The position numbers and the translations under genes were made by a program. A stretch of 64,000 nucleotides of DNA from Centropus unirufus. Its lineage: Eukaryota; Chordata; Aves; Cuculiformes; Centropidae. Under the pieces are notes generated by a model, which did not search any database, was not told where the DNA came from, and saw only the letters and a program-made list of their open reading frames with translations. Shown in pieces: positions 1 through 11,503 of the stretch; within the stretch, counting starts at the first letter, position 1, and each line of letters starts with the position of its first letter. The DNA lies in contig VYZI01000105.1 in the NCBI GenBank assembly GCA_013397695.1, positions 1,134,735 to 1,198,734 on the forward strand, read 5' to 3'.

Positions 1-3000
1 AATCAGGTCAGTTCTGTCCAGTAAGTGTATAGCCTTTTCAGCACCTGGTAACCTTTTTACTTCCCATCACAATAATTTGTCACAAAGCTATCAGTTTTAT
101 TGGGGTTGCGATTACACATTTGTACCAGACTCAATGTCTTACACATTGAAATCCACGTTGCTGGGCTTACACTCCCTCACAATCCCTCACTTAACTGTGG
201 AAGACTTGACCCAGGGAAGATCTGTCCAAAGCAAGGTGGATATAGCCACAATATCAACCTTCTAGAGAACTCTTTTTCTCCAAAGTGAGGAATTTTCATC
301 ATAATGTGACATTCAGAGAGACAGAGCATGGGACGCTGAATCCCAAACTGCAAGAAGTCAGATTTTCCTTTCACACTTTACAGAACTGTGAACAACATAT
401 TCTGTTTAAGTACTTCTTTTTTTTCCACACTCATTGCTACCTTAATGCAGTATCTAAGGTTTTAATCACCTTCAGTTGTATTTTTAAGAACTATCTATGT
501 TCTGTATCTCCAACACAAAAGTTAAAACATAAAAATATACATCCCCTTTTTTTATGGGTAGGTTAAAGTGCATAGGAGATGAAAATAATTTTGCATACAG
601 AGATATGTTTATGGGCATGCATGTATTTAGTAAATTTTATTGTATATATCTTTTTATAACAGTATTACAATAAAGTGGCACTTCGTTTGTTAAGTGGTCT
701 TTTTACGTGAGAGCTAATAAAAACCCACAAATGAAAGGTTATATTATACATGTTCAGAACAAGACTGGTGTATGATAAAAATGTATTTGTTTCTATTTTA
801 ATTTGTTAAACAGAGTCATAGTTGGTATGTGAGCTGGTTTGCTGACAGAAGAGGAAAAGAATATGAAGCCAAGCCAAACCACTCCACCTACAATACAAAT
901 TAGCTTCAATATGAAGAAGCCATTCAGTTTTTCTCCTTTTCTCAAAAAGATATTTAAATACCAATCAGAAAAACAAAGAACAAACCATTGTGTCTTATCT
1001 CATCAAAGACAGTTATGACATTAATAAATTAAAAGTTTAGATGTCCATATATTAAAAGTTTAGATGTCCTGTAATTTAAGTATTCACATTCCCCATTCTA
1101 TTTGTGGATCTGATCCAAAGCACCCTGGAGATTTCTGTTGAATATAGGGGATTTTTATCAAAATGTTATCAAGTGTCATGATAAAATCCTGCCTCTTGTG
1201 AGATACGAAAAAAAAAGTTGCTATATACAGATCTCAGCTTCTAATGAACTAAAGAACAAAAATTGCGTTTTTCATTTTGGGGGAAGGAGGCTTGAAATTG
1301 GCACTGGAATTAATCTAAAAGCTAAAAAGCAGAACTTGAAGAAGAATATTTTTCATTGCTGATTTTTCACTCGTGGGCTTTTAAGCCTGTTGGATGAATA
1401 TAACAAATGTTTCAGGTCATTCTAGTCTTCCTCCCCACATTACTCTAAAGGTCGATCATAAGAGGAACTTGGCAGTGTCTATATGTGTACATTCATGCAA
1501 TGTACGCACATGCAGCCATTCTGCTGCCAGTGGTGCCAACAAGTCCCAGACGTAGCCACTGAGTTAGACAAAACCAGGACTATATCTGCATTTTAGTTTC
1601 TTATTGAGAGTTTGCTTGACCCTACTTTCCTTCTACTCCAAGAAATGTGTTGTAAGCTTCTAATGAAAGGGGATATTAAGGACGTTCTAAAGAACACAGC
1701 ATACTCGATTCTTTCCCATAGGAGCAGCAAACTGTGCTTTTAGCATCTTGAGGGAGACCCCACAGAGGTGGGATTCTGATGAGAAACATGTGGGTAAAAA
1801 GCATCCCACAGGCTATTAACATTCTGTAAGTCCTCCAAGACAGATTATATTTGAGAATATAGGACATTATTAGAGTCTTACAGAGCATTTGGTTAGGGAA
1901 AGATGAAGAAAGATATTGAATTGACTAACCATCCTGCATCTACACGGTTATCCCTTATTTCTCGAAGATTTCCCTAAAGACGGTGAGCCCTGCCTTTCCT
2001 TGAGGAGAAAATAAATAACTCTATTTATTTAATTAATTTATTCTAGGTAAGTAAAATATCTGCTTTATTATCAACTGAACTTCTACAGAACATAATTTAA
2101 GCGGAGTGGCTGTTCATGGCACTTTGCAGTGTAAAATCTACCTTGAGAAACTTTTTAACAAAAGTGAGTCCAAGCCTCTACAAATTACTTTAAGAGAAGT
2201 CCATTCATGTTGTCTTCAGGAGTACTGAACTATGACCTTGAAATAAAAATAATGGACTTTGCCTGTCAAAATGTGACATTACCCCATAAATCTGCTTTTG
2301 CACTTTTTACTCAAGTAAAGAAACTACATGCAAGGAATGAAATCTGTGAAAGGCCCATTAACGGCTCGGTGGGGAGCAGATGCTCACCAGAGATACAGAC
2401 CAGCATGTCTCATTGCAAAGATGCACTGAGGTTATTTGTCGGATAAAGCTTCAGGAGGTGGTGGCAAGGGAGATCTTTCTGATTGCCCCTAAACACCTGT
2501 GGGTAGAAGCCTTATTCCAAGTCTCTGGAAACATTCTTCCAAAACAAGTAGCTGCTGGGTCTTCACTCTAGTGTGAATGTAGCACAGAGTATGTTTGAAT
2601 CCAGCATAGATCAGCAGAAACGTGTCTGAACCGCAAAAAAAAATTGAATTTGATTCAAATGTCAGAGAAGGTCTGGACAGAAAAGCTGAGAGGGCCAATT
2701 TGAGAAAGACAGGACTGAGAAAAGTCTCCTTACGCAGACTATACGATGGAGTTGAACAATTGGCGTAAGAGAAGCTTGCAGGGGTTTGACTGGTGTTTTC
2801 ATGCTGGCTATAATCCTCTGCAGGGTTTGAGGTCAGTATGATGCTAGAGGTTAATATCCTGCTACAGGTCTCTTGGAGGGTGATACCCTGCACAGCTTGA
2901 GGACCAAGCTTTATCGTGATTGGATTAGAACTCAAGAGGGTCAGAGTTGTCATGGTAGCAGCAAGACTAGGGCTGTTCCACAAGGAAAGGAAAATTGGAG

Positions 3001-4265
3001 AGTCGGACTGACAGCAAGGCAGGCAGAGACCTTTTCAACAGGGAACCCAGGCCCAATAGAGCCCAAAGAAAGAAAACAGAACTACCAGTGAAAGTCACCA
3101 GGTTCAGCCCAGATCATCAGGTAGGACCATCGTCATGAGGCAGGCTCAAGGTCAATCACTCAGGAGCAGTTAGGTGCTCAGCTGAACACAGATGTACTCA
3201 CAGTCTCAAGTCAGAATTGAAATGCAGCTCTTGGGGCAAGAGTAAGATGTGTGAGTGGATGCCTGAGGGAAAGCTCGTCAAGGGTGTTCAGGTCTGTTGG
3301 TGTACGCAGGGCTTTGACAACTACTGGTCCAAGGCTTGCTGTGTGATCCCTGTCAACGACTGTGTTGAATTATTACTTGTGTGTGGCTTTGGACGCATGG
3401 ACCATGACTCCCTGGGTCTTTGGATGATAACAGCCCTCCGGCAATATAATACTAAGCATCTGTAAAGAAGAGACTTTACACTCACTGGAGATAGAACTTT
3501 GCATGGATCATCAGCAGTAGCAATTACTACTATGACGACTGTACCTGATACACAAGGCTCTTCTTAATTGTTTGTACTTGACCATCAGATATAAGGCAGC
3601 ATGCAAACAAGGTAACATAAACCATTTTTTACAAGGTCCAAGCACTTGAAATTATTTCCCTAATGAAGATGTAAAGAAATTATACATTCTGGCTGTGGCA
3701 GAACCAATTTATGTGTCACAATAGTATCTACAATTGTTCATATGGGTCATTAGGTTGGAAGAACAAATTACTAGAGTTGTTCTGTTAAACAATATATCTC
3801 GGTAGAATAAAAGCATTACATATTTCTGGTAACATGCTATCTCCATTTTCAATCAAAAGGATCATTAAAGGCTTGGTTGAAAGACTGTATTTTTCTCTGT
3901 GGCCACTGGTCCTTTAAGCAATGGTAATGTTAAAGTATTTCTGGCAGATGTTCATTCCTGTTCAGTAGAAAGAGAAGTGATCTATTTTTTTTTCCAATAC
4001 AGGAGTAAAAATTCATTAGAAATTCTTGAAAAATGCAAAAAGTGTATTAAAGTTGATTGACTTCACAGTGTGTTGTCATTTGCAGATGACAAATCTAAAA
4101 CTGATTTTCATGGTACAAGTAATGTTGTTGGTCTGGTCATCTGAAAATATGAAGAAATACTTATAGTGGGAGATAATGTCTCTACTTAGGTAATCTTATA
4201 TAAACGAGAAAAAAAGAAACAGAAACCTTATGAACTTTTGGGTGCACAAAACCTTCTTCAAATAC
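1..4265. other. Intergenic or intronic DNA with unassigned mid-GC segment
   Basis: No gene is recognised. Most of the stretch is AT-rich unique sequence with short A/T runs. A 23-bp tandem duplication lies near 1028. Between about 2480 and 3470 the sequence is richer in GC and carries open frames on both strands, including the longest N-free frame of the window (minus strand 2489-2983, 164 codons, rich in Ser, Thr and Leu). None shows a familiar domain. Any of these could be an old unlabelled repeat. Confidence 0.6.
1028..1069. repeat. 23-bp tandem duplication
   Basis: The 19-mer ATTAAAAGTTTAGATGTCC occurs at 1028-1046 and again at 1051-1069, separated by ATAT. This looks like a recent local slippage duplication, since the copies are identical. 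Confidence 0.9.
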
Positions 4266-4784
4266 AAACCTGGAGTACTGGGTCCAGTTCTGGAATCCCC
4301 AAGATAAGAAGGATATGAAACTGTTTAAATGGGTCAAAAGAAGGGGCATGAAAATGATCTGAAGGTTGGAGCACCTCTGGTATGAGGACAGGCTGAGAGA
4401 GTTAGGGTTGTTAGCCTGGAGAAGTGAAGGGTCTGAGGAGACCTTGTAGTGGCCTTCCAGGACCTGAAGGGGGGTGTACAAGAAAGCTTGGGAGGGACTT
4501 TTTCCAAGGGCATGGAGTGATAGTATGAGACGGAATGGTTTTAAAGTGGAAGGGGGAAGATTTAGATCAGGCAAAAAGAAATTTTTCATGATGGGTGCAG
4601 TGAGACACTGGCATCCGTTTCCCAGGAGGTTGTGGATACCCCCTCTCTGGAAGGATTCAGGGCTCAGTTGGAAGGTTCTCTAAACACTCTGGTTCAGTGG
4701 GATGTGTTACTGCCCATGGCAGGGGGGTTGAAATTAGATGACCTTTAGGGTACCTTCCAACCAAAGTATCCTATGATTCTATGA
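4266..4784 (+). mobile_element. CR1 LINE fragment, 3' end
   Basis: This is a 5'-truncated CR1 copy. It opens with the motif CTGGAGTACTGGGTCCAGTT, which encodes the ORF2 region usually read as LEYCVQF. It continues through GAGGACAGGCTGAGAGAGTT and GGCAGGGGGTTG-type 3' UTR sequence and ends in two tail octamers, ATCCTATG and ATTCTATG (4768-4783). The reading frame is broken by several indels. The strand is fixed by the tail, which lies at the right. Confidence 0.92.
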
Positions 4785-5439
4785 ATCTACAGAGCAGAAT
4801 TAGCAGCCCCTCAATCTAAACAGAAGTAGAGAATCATTATTCAAAGTTTAACTCATTTATGCAAACCAATTGAAGAATACGAAAGAAAAGGTTGCAAGTG
4901 TCTCTGGAGCCAGAGTGATGTGGGAAGCAGGAGAGGTGATGAAGTGGTTACCATCTCCTGGACGTAGGGAGAGGATGTTAATTATTCATGCAAAATGGTG
5001 AAGGCTGAGATCTGGAAATTTCCTAAAAAGTGAAATTTTTAACGATATGAACAGACTAGTATGATGCATCTATTGAGTGACCAATGTCATTATCTTCTAA
5101 ATTTATCTCAAGATTAATTTTTAAGAGAATTTTGGGTTTCAAGGCTTTTGCCTCCATTTCAAGCTTGGATTGCCACAGCATTGCAGAGAATATTGCTTGG
5201 AAGACACCCATGAAAAGCATCTAGTGCTGCCTCCTACCTAAGGGAGGACTGTTGCCAACACTACATCAAGTCAAGAATGACTTCACCTGCTCAAATCTTG
5301 AGACTTATGTGATCCCTCTAGTGTACTGTTCTGGGGCTGCAATACTTTACAAGTGAAGGGGCCTGCTTTTTGTTGTTTTTTTAGTTTTGTTTTGTTTTTG
5401 TTTTTGTTTTTTTCAAATGTGCAAAGTGCATCCTTCAAG
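4785..5439. other. Spacer, T-rich near its end
   Basis: Nothing gene-like is seen. A T/G run built from TTTTG and TTTTTG units lies at about 5370-5413. Confidence 0.6.
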
Positions 5440-5860
5440 CCGAAGTGTGGGATTCTTGTCTTCCACTATATTTTATAACACTCCCAATAATAGCGTGTCC
5501 TCGTTCTCTGTATACCTGTAGTTCATACAGTTATGGACAGCTGCTAGGTCACCCTTTAGCCACCTCTTCATCAGGCTGAGTAAAGACAGTTCCCAATCTC
5601 CTTTCATAAGCTCTGTGCTGTCAGCCCCTGGATATCAATGGAGTTGTCTGCTGGACTCTGATCACTTTCTCCATGTACTTTTTAACAGAGAATCCCAAAC
5701 TAGATGCAGTAGTCCAGGTGCAGTCTTACCAAGGCCAAATTGAGGGGGACACGAGCGTCCCTTCATCTTGCTATTGAGATTCTTTTCAACTTACTGAGGG
5801 CCATGGTTTGACTACTCGAACTCAGGGTGAGCTGTTAAGCGATGTTCAGCCTGGTGTCTA

Positions 5861-6109
5861 TCACAACTCACCAGTCTTTTCACGCAGGGCTGTATCTGGC
5901 CATCCGAGTCCCTGCCAGTACTGAGCTGTGGGATGATTTTTTCCTAGCTGCCTAACTTTACACTCTTCCTTGCTGAACCTCATGGAATTTGTCCAGTCTG
6001 CAATTGTTTTATGTAGTCTTTGGGTCAAGGCTCTGCCATTTCTCAGGATGTCAGTCCTTTGTGTGAGTCTAGTACCATTGTTAAGTTTGCTGAGAATGTC
6101 CTGTGTCAT
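5861..6109 (-). pseudogene. CR1 ORF2 remnant, thumb region after reverse transcriptase
   Basis: An open frame of 82 codons inside the old CR1 copy. Residues about 36-53 read TIADWTNSMRFSKEECKV, which matches the CR1 ORF2 block usually written LDRWAETNCMKFNKAKCKVLH, followed by a degenerate YRLG-like stretch near residue 64. It is a decayed fragment of the LINE replication protein, which reverse-transcribes the element's own RNA at the target site. No start of its own is expected, and the frame ends at chance stops on both sides. Confidence 0.6.
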
Positions 6110-6394
6110 TGCCCAGGCGACTGAGGAAGATGGAGAACGGTATCAGCCACAACTGTTCTTCTTTTTATGAGCTGCCAGGCAGACACTCAGTCATTGATTG
6201 TTGTCCTTTGAGCAAGGTGGTCCAGCCAATTTTCAACCTCTTTGACAGCCTTTTTATCCACCACTACAACTTTCAAATGAGAATGCAGTGGGAAATGATG
6301 TCTAAAATCATATTAAGTACAAGACATATGACATCTACCAATCTTCTTTTACGCACTGAGCCATCCGTTTTGTCACAGAAGGCAATTAGGATCC

Positions 6395-6628
6395 TCAATC
6401 ACCGCTTGCCCTTGCTGTTGGACTCCATGATTTTTCCAGAGATAGGGATGACATGCAGTGACTTACACTTCCTGATGTTCCCCTTATTACTGGGTGTTCT
6501 TTTGCTGGGTTTGGTTGAGATTTTGAAGATGTGCCTATATTCTTTTTAAGGTCAGACTTTTTCCAGTCATCAGAGATGTTCCCTGATTCAAGGATGATAA
6601 GCAGAAACCTCTCAGTCACATCAAACAC
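6395..6628 (-). pseudogene. CR1 ORF2 remnant, start of reverse transcriptase
   Basis: A 77-codon frame in the same old CR1 copy. Residues about 16-30 read GNISDDWKKSDLKKN, corresponding to the CR1 block GxxPxDWxxAxVxPIxKKG at the beginning of the reverse transcriptase domain. The following KKGxxxDPxNYRP block is degraded to SQPNPAKEHPVI. It lies in the correct order, upstream in the element relative to the 5861-6109 remnant. It is not functional. Confidence 0.6.
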
Positions 6629-6700
6629 ATCTTGAATGATATACAGAATTTCTTAATGACCTTTCTTAATCCTTAAAAGGGAGTTTAAAATTTACAGATG

Positions 6701-6747
6701 ACAGAATCATTTAGGTTGGAAAAGACCTTGAAGATCAAGTCCAACTA
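6701..6747 (-). mobile_element. CR1 3'-terminal fragment, about 47 bp
   Basis: ACAGAATCATTTAGGTTGGA followed by AAAGACCTTGAAGATCAAG and TCCAAC is the extreme 3' end of the CR1 type whose 3' UTR reads TTAGGTTGGAAAAGACC on this strand. It is much closer to consensus than the old copy beside it, so it is a separate, very short insertion. Confidence 0.85.
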
Positions 6748-8144
6748 TAAAAAAGATTTCATGTGTTTCTTGAAACCAGGAAAATGTTTATACACATCCA
6801 TAAAAGTTGTTTTCTTTATTCCCTACATTACAATGCATTTTAATATTCTTTCCTGCCATAAACTCTTCCTTTCTATGTTAGGGGAGAGTTGCTCAGTTTA
6901 ATTTTCTAAGTACTTGAAAGAAGACAAAACTGATGACAGAGTTAATTAAAATCTGAGTGGAAATGTGTCTTTGAAATGTTTTAATAGACTGTTTTTTTTG
7001 TGATTTAATGATGAAACTTAGAAAAACCGGATCTTGCATTGATGTTTAGACATAATATACTAACTAAAAAAAAAAAAATATGAAAAAAAATCATAAATAT
7101 ATCTATTAACTGGAGAGAATGTGGTAGCAAAGCAGAAACAAAATAAAAAGTTTTATTCAGCAATGTAAACTATTTCTGAAATACCTGACATTTGTTTTCA
7201 TGGAATGAAGAGATCTTAATCCAATTTATCTATTTTTTTTACAAAAAGAAAAGTTTATTTTTTCAGTATGTCATAAGCATTATGAAATAAGTGGGATCAG
7301 TAAGAGGTGGAATGAAGGAAAAGATTAAATAGAGTGTGTTTACATGCCTGAAGAATCATGCATTCAGAAATGATCAGATATATTTTCTTCCAGTCTTATT
7401 TTTTTTCCCATTTTTAAAACCTTGTGGAACTTGTTATAACCATTTTTATTTTCAAGATAGCTATGAAAATAATCTTTCCTTTGTGTAAACAAACAAGTTC
7501 CAGAAATTTTAAAATACTGATTCTATTAAGCTTAAATCCCTCATATTTGTAAAAAAAAAAGTTTTAATAGATTTTAAAATTAATGTTTTATAAAATATCT
7601 TAGATGAAGACCTTTTGTTACTTAGAATAGCGAAGTTATAATTCAGGGCTGTATTTGAAGGCAATATAAGATTCACCTTGTAGAAAAAGTCGCAATACAT
7701 TAACAGAACCGCTATTTCCCTAAAATATCTCTTGTAGTATTGTTCTTCATTGTGTATGCATTAGTCAAAACAAGCTCTGTCAAATCTGTGATGGGTAGAT
7801 GGGCTGTCTACACAGAAATGTGCTAATGAGGAAGGGAGGCTGGTGCATGATGAAAAATCATACAGGTACTTTGTGTTTTGTCTGTGTCTTTCTATGCATT
7901 TTAACATCTTCGCTGATAAATCATGACCATTAAGGCTGTTTCTTACAGACAATAAACTCGGATGAGCCTCTGCCACCAAACTGAGCATGTGGTCATTATT
8001 CACTGGAGTCTGGACATCGGGTTTACCAACCCCGTGGCAAGGGATTGTTGCGGTGACAGAACAAACACATTAATAAGAAGAAAATCACCAACCAAGCAAG
8101 CTGCCCAGGTATGAAATGAAAAGACAAAAGTTATAGATCACCTT
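6748..8144. other. AT-rich spacer with one unassigned open frame
   Basis: Very AT-rich, with an A13 run near 7066. A minus-strand frame runs from about 8060 down to 7761, roughly 100 codons without a stop and with mixed composition, and I cannot assign it. No splice or promoter evidence supports it. Confidence 0.55.
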
Positions 8145-8513
8145 CTCAAGAGTCTGCTGAGTTCCATGAATTGGCTACAGGAGAAATGGGGAGAGACTCT
8201 TTATCAGGAAGTGGAGGGATAAGACAAGAGATACTGGTTTTAAGCTGAAACAGTGGAGATTTAGATGAGATGGTAAGATGAAATTTTTTTCCGTCACGGT
8301 TGATGAGGCACTGGCACAGCTTCTCCAGAGAAGTCATGGTTGCCCCTTCCCTGGAAGTGTTCAAGGCCATATTGCATGAGACATTGAGCAACCTGATCCA
8401 GTGGGACATGTCATTGCACATGGTAGTGAAATTGAAGCTGGATGATTTTTAAGGTGCTTTCCAACCCAAACCATTCTATGATTCTATGACTCTATGATTT
8501 TATGATTCTATGA
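8145..8513 (+). mobile_element. CR1 LINE fragment with five tail octamers
   Basis: A plus-strand CR1 3' end. It begins in the ORF2 C-terminal region (CAGGAGAAATGGGGAGAGAC near 8176), continues through GATGAGGCACTGGCACAG and GATCCAGTGGGACATGTC, and ends in AACCCAAACCATTCTATG. The tail holds five consecutive octamers at 8473-8512, three of them exact ATTCTATG, which is longer than in other copies here. Confidence 0.93.
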
Positions 8514-9009
8514 AATGCGAAACATGGGACATGCTTCCCTTGTCTGTCGTCTATAGCTCATCTCTGGTCTTGAGCAAACTCCCTGATCTCTCTTCTACCT
8601 GTAATTGACTTACAGTGGTTTGTCCAAATGATTTTCAGCCTTAAGAAATGCTTATTTTTTTTTCACACTTTTTTGGTGCCTGATGTTAAGTGTCCTAAAG
8701 TTATGCAGTTGTAAGAAGGTGGAACCTTAGAAGTGATTGAATTACTTTGCAATATGCTTCAAATCTGTTGAATCTTTTCCAGTCTTGACTAGTCTGAGTA
8801 GATATAAATATATGTTTTTTGTAACATACAAACTTAAATGTTTTGCTGGATGATAAGGTACCTATAATGTTACAAAGAAAGCAACAGCCCCTAAATATCT
8901 CTCTTTTTATTGCTTAATGTTTTTACAAAGACCAGGTATCTAGGGGATCCCAGAAACATGCAGTGACATGCTCAGAAAACAGAAGGGTGGTCCTGGTATT
9001 CAGGATTTT
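8514..9009. other. Spacer with no recognised content
   Basis: AT-rich unique-looking sequence. I see nothing in it beyond short T runs. Confidence 0.6.
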
Positions 9010-9115
9010 CTCATCTAGATGCATGAGGACAGACTGTAGAGAGTTAGGTCAAACAGTCCAGGAGAGCAAGGTAGCAGTGACTTGGCAATGATTGGAGTAC
9101 TTAAGTGGTGCTTAT
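9010..9115 (+). mobile_element. Probable degraded CR1 fragment
   Basis: ATGAGGACAGACTGTAGAGA, then GTTAGGTC, CCAGGAGAGCAAGG and GGAGTACTTAAG, follow the order of the CR1 block that reads ATGAGGACAGGCTGAGAGAG, GTTCAGCC, GGAGAAGAGAAGG, CCAGTACCT. Similarity is patchy, so the call is tentative. Confidence 0.45.
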
Positions 9116-10211
9116 GCAACAGACCTGAAGTTAAGCAATTTTAACAAAAAATATAATTTCAAAGCAGTCTGCAGTAAATATCATAGTCTCCCTCTTTTCC
9201 TTCTCTAAGACTTGTTATTGTGGCCTGGAGTTAATGTCAGCTTCTTTTTTCTTCCATCCACCTTGCCCTTCCCAAAAGGTGACATGTTATTTCTGTTCAA
9301 TGTTTTCTGGCTTGTTTTGTTGTTTTCATAACAATGAAATAAAATTCCCTGAAATCCGTTTTTTTTTTCCCCTATAGTTGTCATAACTGCCTCCATTAAT
9401 GATACTTCTCTTTGGTAGGAGAGCTGAATAATTTTATTATATTTGCCCAACATGTATCTAGAAGAAAAATAGGCCTTATTATGCCATGCACTCCTGACTT
9501 TCAAACTGATTTTACTGGAAGCTACATTATGGGGACAAAGCTGATACACCAGAATTCTTCTGATCCTCAAAGATACAGTGAATCTTGACAATCCTCCAGG
9601 AGAAACTCTTGAGGTAGAAGTTGTGTCCATTTAAATTCAAGCAAACGCCTTCCCCTTTCTTTCTGGCTTCAAATTTTTAGTTCACAGGAATATTAGTCAA
9701 TTCTTTTGCTTTGAAATGATCAGAACTTCATGAAGGTGAAAGTCACCTTGGGTATTCAGTCATTCAGCTTTATTGCGTAGCCACAGGACGTTTGTGCTCC
9801 AGGAAAAGAGTGGAACAGACTAAAGATATGAACATTGGTCTCATCAGATGTCCATTTCTATCCATAAACTGCAAATCCCACTGGAAAACAACTCTCTTTG
9901 CTTTAACTTAAAAAAAAAATTGAAAATAAAAGAGAGTGGTTAAAGATGCAAGACAGCTTGGAAAAATCCCAGCAGGAGCCAACCCAAAGTAAGACATAAT
10001 CACTGAAAGTTTACCACCCAAGGATGAATCTCACCTTAGTTTGAGAGGATTATCTTTAGAATAAGAGTGCAATTCAAGCATCCCAACTTATCCCTGTTTG
10101 GTGGAGAATGCTATAGATTGTGCTGCTGAGTCTTATGCTCTGATGGGTTTCCACTTCTTTGTATATTAACTTCATGATATTTTTGGTTTGGAAAGGAATT
10201 TTAAAATCCTT
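9116..10211. other. Spacer with no recognised content
   Basis: Mixed sequence with A runs near 9910. A 141-codon minus-strand frame (9205-9630) has no recognisable domain and is probably a chance frame. Confidence 0.55.
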
Positions 10212-10385
10212 GAATCATAAAATGGTTTGGTTTGGAAGGGACTTAAAGATCATGCAGTTCCAAGCCCCCTTCAATGGGCATAGACACTTTCCACTACATC
10301 AGGTTTCTCATCCAACTTTGTCTTGAAAACCTCCAGGGGTGGTACTTCTCTGGGCAAACTATGCCAGTCCTCCAGTCCCTTTTTG
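10212..10385 (-). mobile_element. CR1 3'-end fragment
   Basis: GAATCATAAAATGGTTTGGT followed by TGGAAGGGACTTAAAGATC, GGGCATAGACACTTTCCACT, GTCTTGAAAACCTCCAGGGG and CTTCTCTGGGCAAAC are the inverted 3' UTR and last ORF2 codons of CR1. Only about 170 bp remain. Confidence 0.92.
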
Positions 10386-10929
10386 CACACAAATCCACCC
10401 TTTAGTAACAATCTACTAAGATAAGCCTTTTCTTCTAGAAAAGTTTCTGCACTTTTATGGGCAAAGGGATTATATTTAGCAGGAAGATTTTTTTGTTTGT
10501 GGTTTGTTTGTTTTTTGTTTGTTTGTTTTTTAATTTCAGCTTTGCTTTTAGTTCTCACAGGGTTTACTGAGCGAGCAAATTGCATGGAAGTCTGGGCTAG
10601 GGTCCTGAATAAGTCATTGCCCATTTAGCATCTGATGTAGAGTCACATTTAATTTTGATGCATACCTGAGGAATGTTTGTTTCTGGATTTGGAAATGGGC
10701 TTTCAATATGGAGTTTAAATCCAATGTTCAAAACCTCCCAAAAGGGGAAAATGGTTTGGAACCTTTGTGATTGGAACCTTTTTAAAGATAATTTTCTATA
10801 ATCTAATTCTGGGTTCTAAAGTATTTTCCAGCAATATCCTATTGTTTAAACCAGTATTCATTAGCATTAATTTTACCACTTTTTTTCTTTGCATTACCAT
10901 GACTTTCATCCATGTGTTGTGTCTGAATT
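10386..10929. other. Spacer containing the TTTG tract
   Basis: Apart from the TTTG tract, nothing gene-like is seen. Confidence 0.55.
10488..10532. repeat. (TTTG)n low-complexity tract
   Basis: An imperfect run of TTTG and T-rich units just beyond the CR1 copy at 10212-10385. It probably arose by slippage. Confidence 0.85.
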
Positions 10930-11503
10930 AATGTGACCAATTGGAATAAGGAAATGATCATGCCCCTGTACTCTGCACTGGCGAGGCCACACCTCCAACC
11001 CTGTGTTCAGTTTTGGACCCCTAACCACAGGAAAGACCCTGAGAAGCTGGAGCATGTCCAGGGGAGGGCAATGAAGCTGGTGAAGGGTATAAAACACAAA
11101 TGTTATGAGGAGCAGCTGAGGGAACTGGGGTTGCTTAGCCTGGAAAAGAGGAGGCTTAGAGGAGACCTTATTGGTCTCTACTACTCCCTGATAAGAGCTT
11201 GTAGTGAGGCAGGTGTTGGTCTGCTCTCACAAGTAACAAGGGATAGGATGAGGGGAAATGGCCTCAAGTTGCACCATGGGAGGTTTAGATTGGATATTAA
11301 GAAAGAATTCTTTGCTGAAAAAATAATGAAGCACTGGAAGAGGTTGCTCAGGTAAATGGTATATTCTGCATCCCTGGAGGTGTTAAAAATTATGTAGTCA
11401 TTTCCCATTATGCCATGGTTTAGTAGGCATGGTGGTATTGGGCTAACAGCTAGGCTTGATCTTACAGGTCTTTTCCAACTTTAATATTTCTGTGATTCTA
11501 TAA
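10930..11503 (+). mobile_element. CR1 LINE fragment, ORF2 C-terminus and 3' UTR
   Basis: A 5'-truncated plus-strand CR1 of about 570 bp. It carries the PLYSALARPHL region, the KLVKG and REGL-type blocks, then the 3' UTR GGTTTAGTAGGCATGGTGGT and TCTTTTCCAACTTTAAT, and ends with ATTTCTGTG and ATTCTATA. The 3' UTR belongs to the CR1 type with GGTTTAGTAGGCA, different from the GGCAGGGGGTTG type at 4266 and 8145. Confidence 0.95.
10933..11355 (+). pseudogene. CR1 ORF2 C-terminal remnant, 140 codons
   Basis: This is the best-preserved CR1 coding remnant of the window. Residues 11-27 read PLYSALARPHLQPCVQF, residues 59-75 YEEQLRELGLLSLEKRR, residues 106-122 MRGNGLKLHHGRFRLDI, and residues 133-139 KHWKRLL. 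The family normally continues with PREVVES and ends near VLRDMV. Here a TAA stop at 11353-11355 cuts it about 25 codons early. The upstream reverse transcriptase and endonuclease are missing because of 5' truncation. It is part of the CR1 element and not a cellular gene. Confidence 0.9.

Larger units (their letters stand above)
5440..6650 (-). mobile_element. Old CR1 LINE copy covering reverse transcriptase region
   Basis: This is a highly diverged minus-strand CR1 copy of about 1.2 kb. Read on the plus strand, landmarks appear in the order expected for an inverted CR1. They are the ARE-type block near 5565-5620 (CCACCTCTTCATCAGGCTGA), the block near 5700 corresponding to YCVQF, ATGGAATTTGTCCAGTC near 5981, GGTCCAGCCAATTTTCAACC near 6220, and GTCTAAAATCATATTAAG near 6299. 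It ends near the finger region at 6560-6630. It lacks the usual octamer tail. The divergence puts it well before the other CR1 copies nearby. Confidence 0.75.

Noticed and set aside
4182..4589. 135-codon minus-strand frame
   Set aside because: It reads antisense through the plus-strand CR1 at 4266-4784; such shadows occur opposite several CR1 copies.
8046..8140. Inverted LTR end (TGTTGCGGTGACAG)
   Set aside because: The 14 bases resemble the reverse of an avian LTR terminus, but no poly(A) signal, TATA box or second end follows before the CR1 at 8145.
9205..9630. 141-codon minus-strand frame as a gene
   Set aside because: Lys- and Ser-rich low-information sequence without recognisable motifs.
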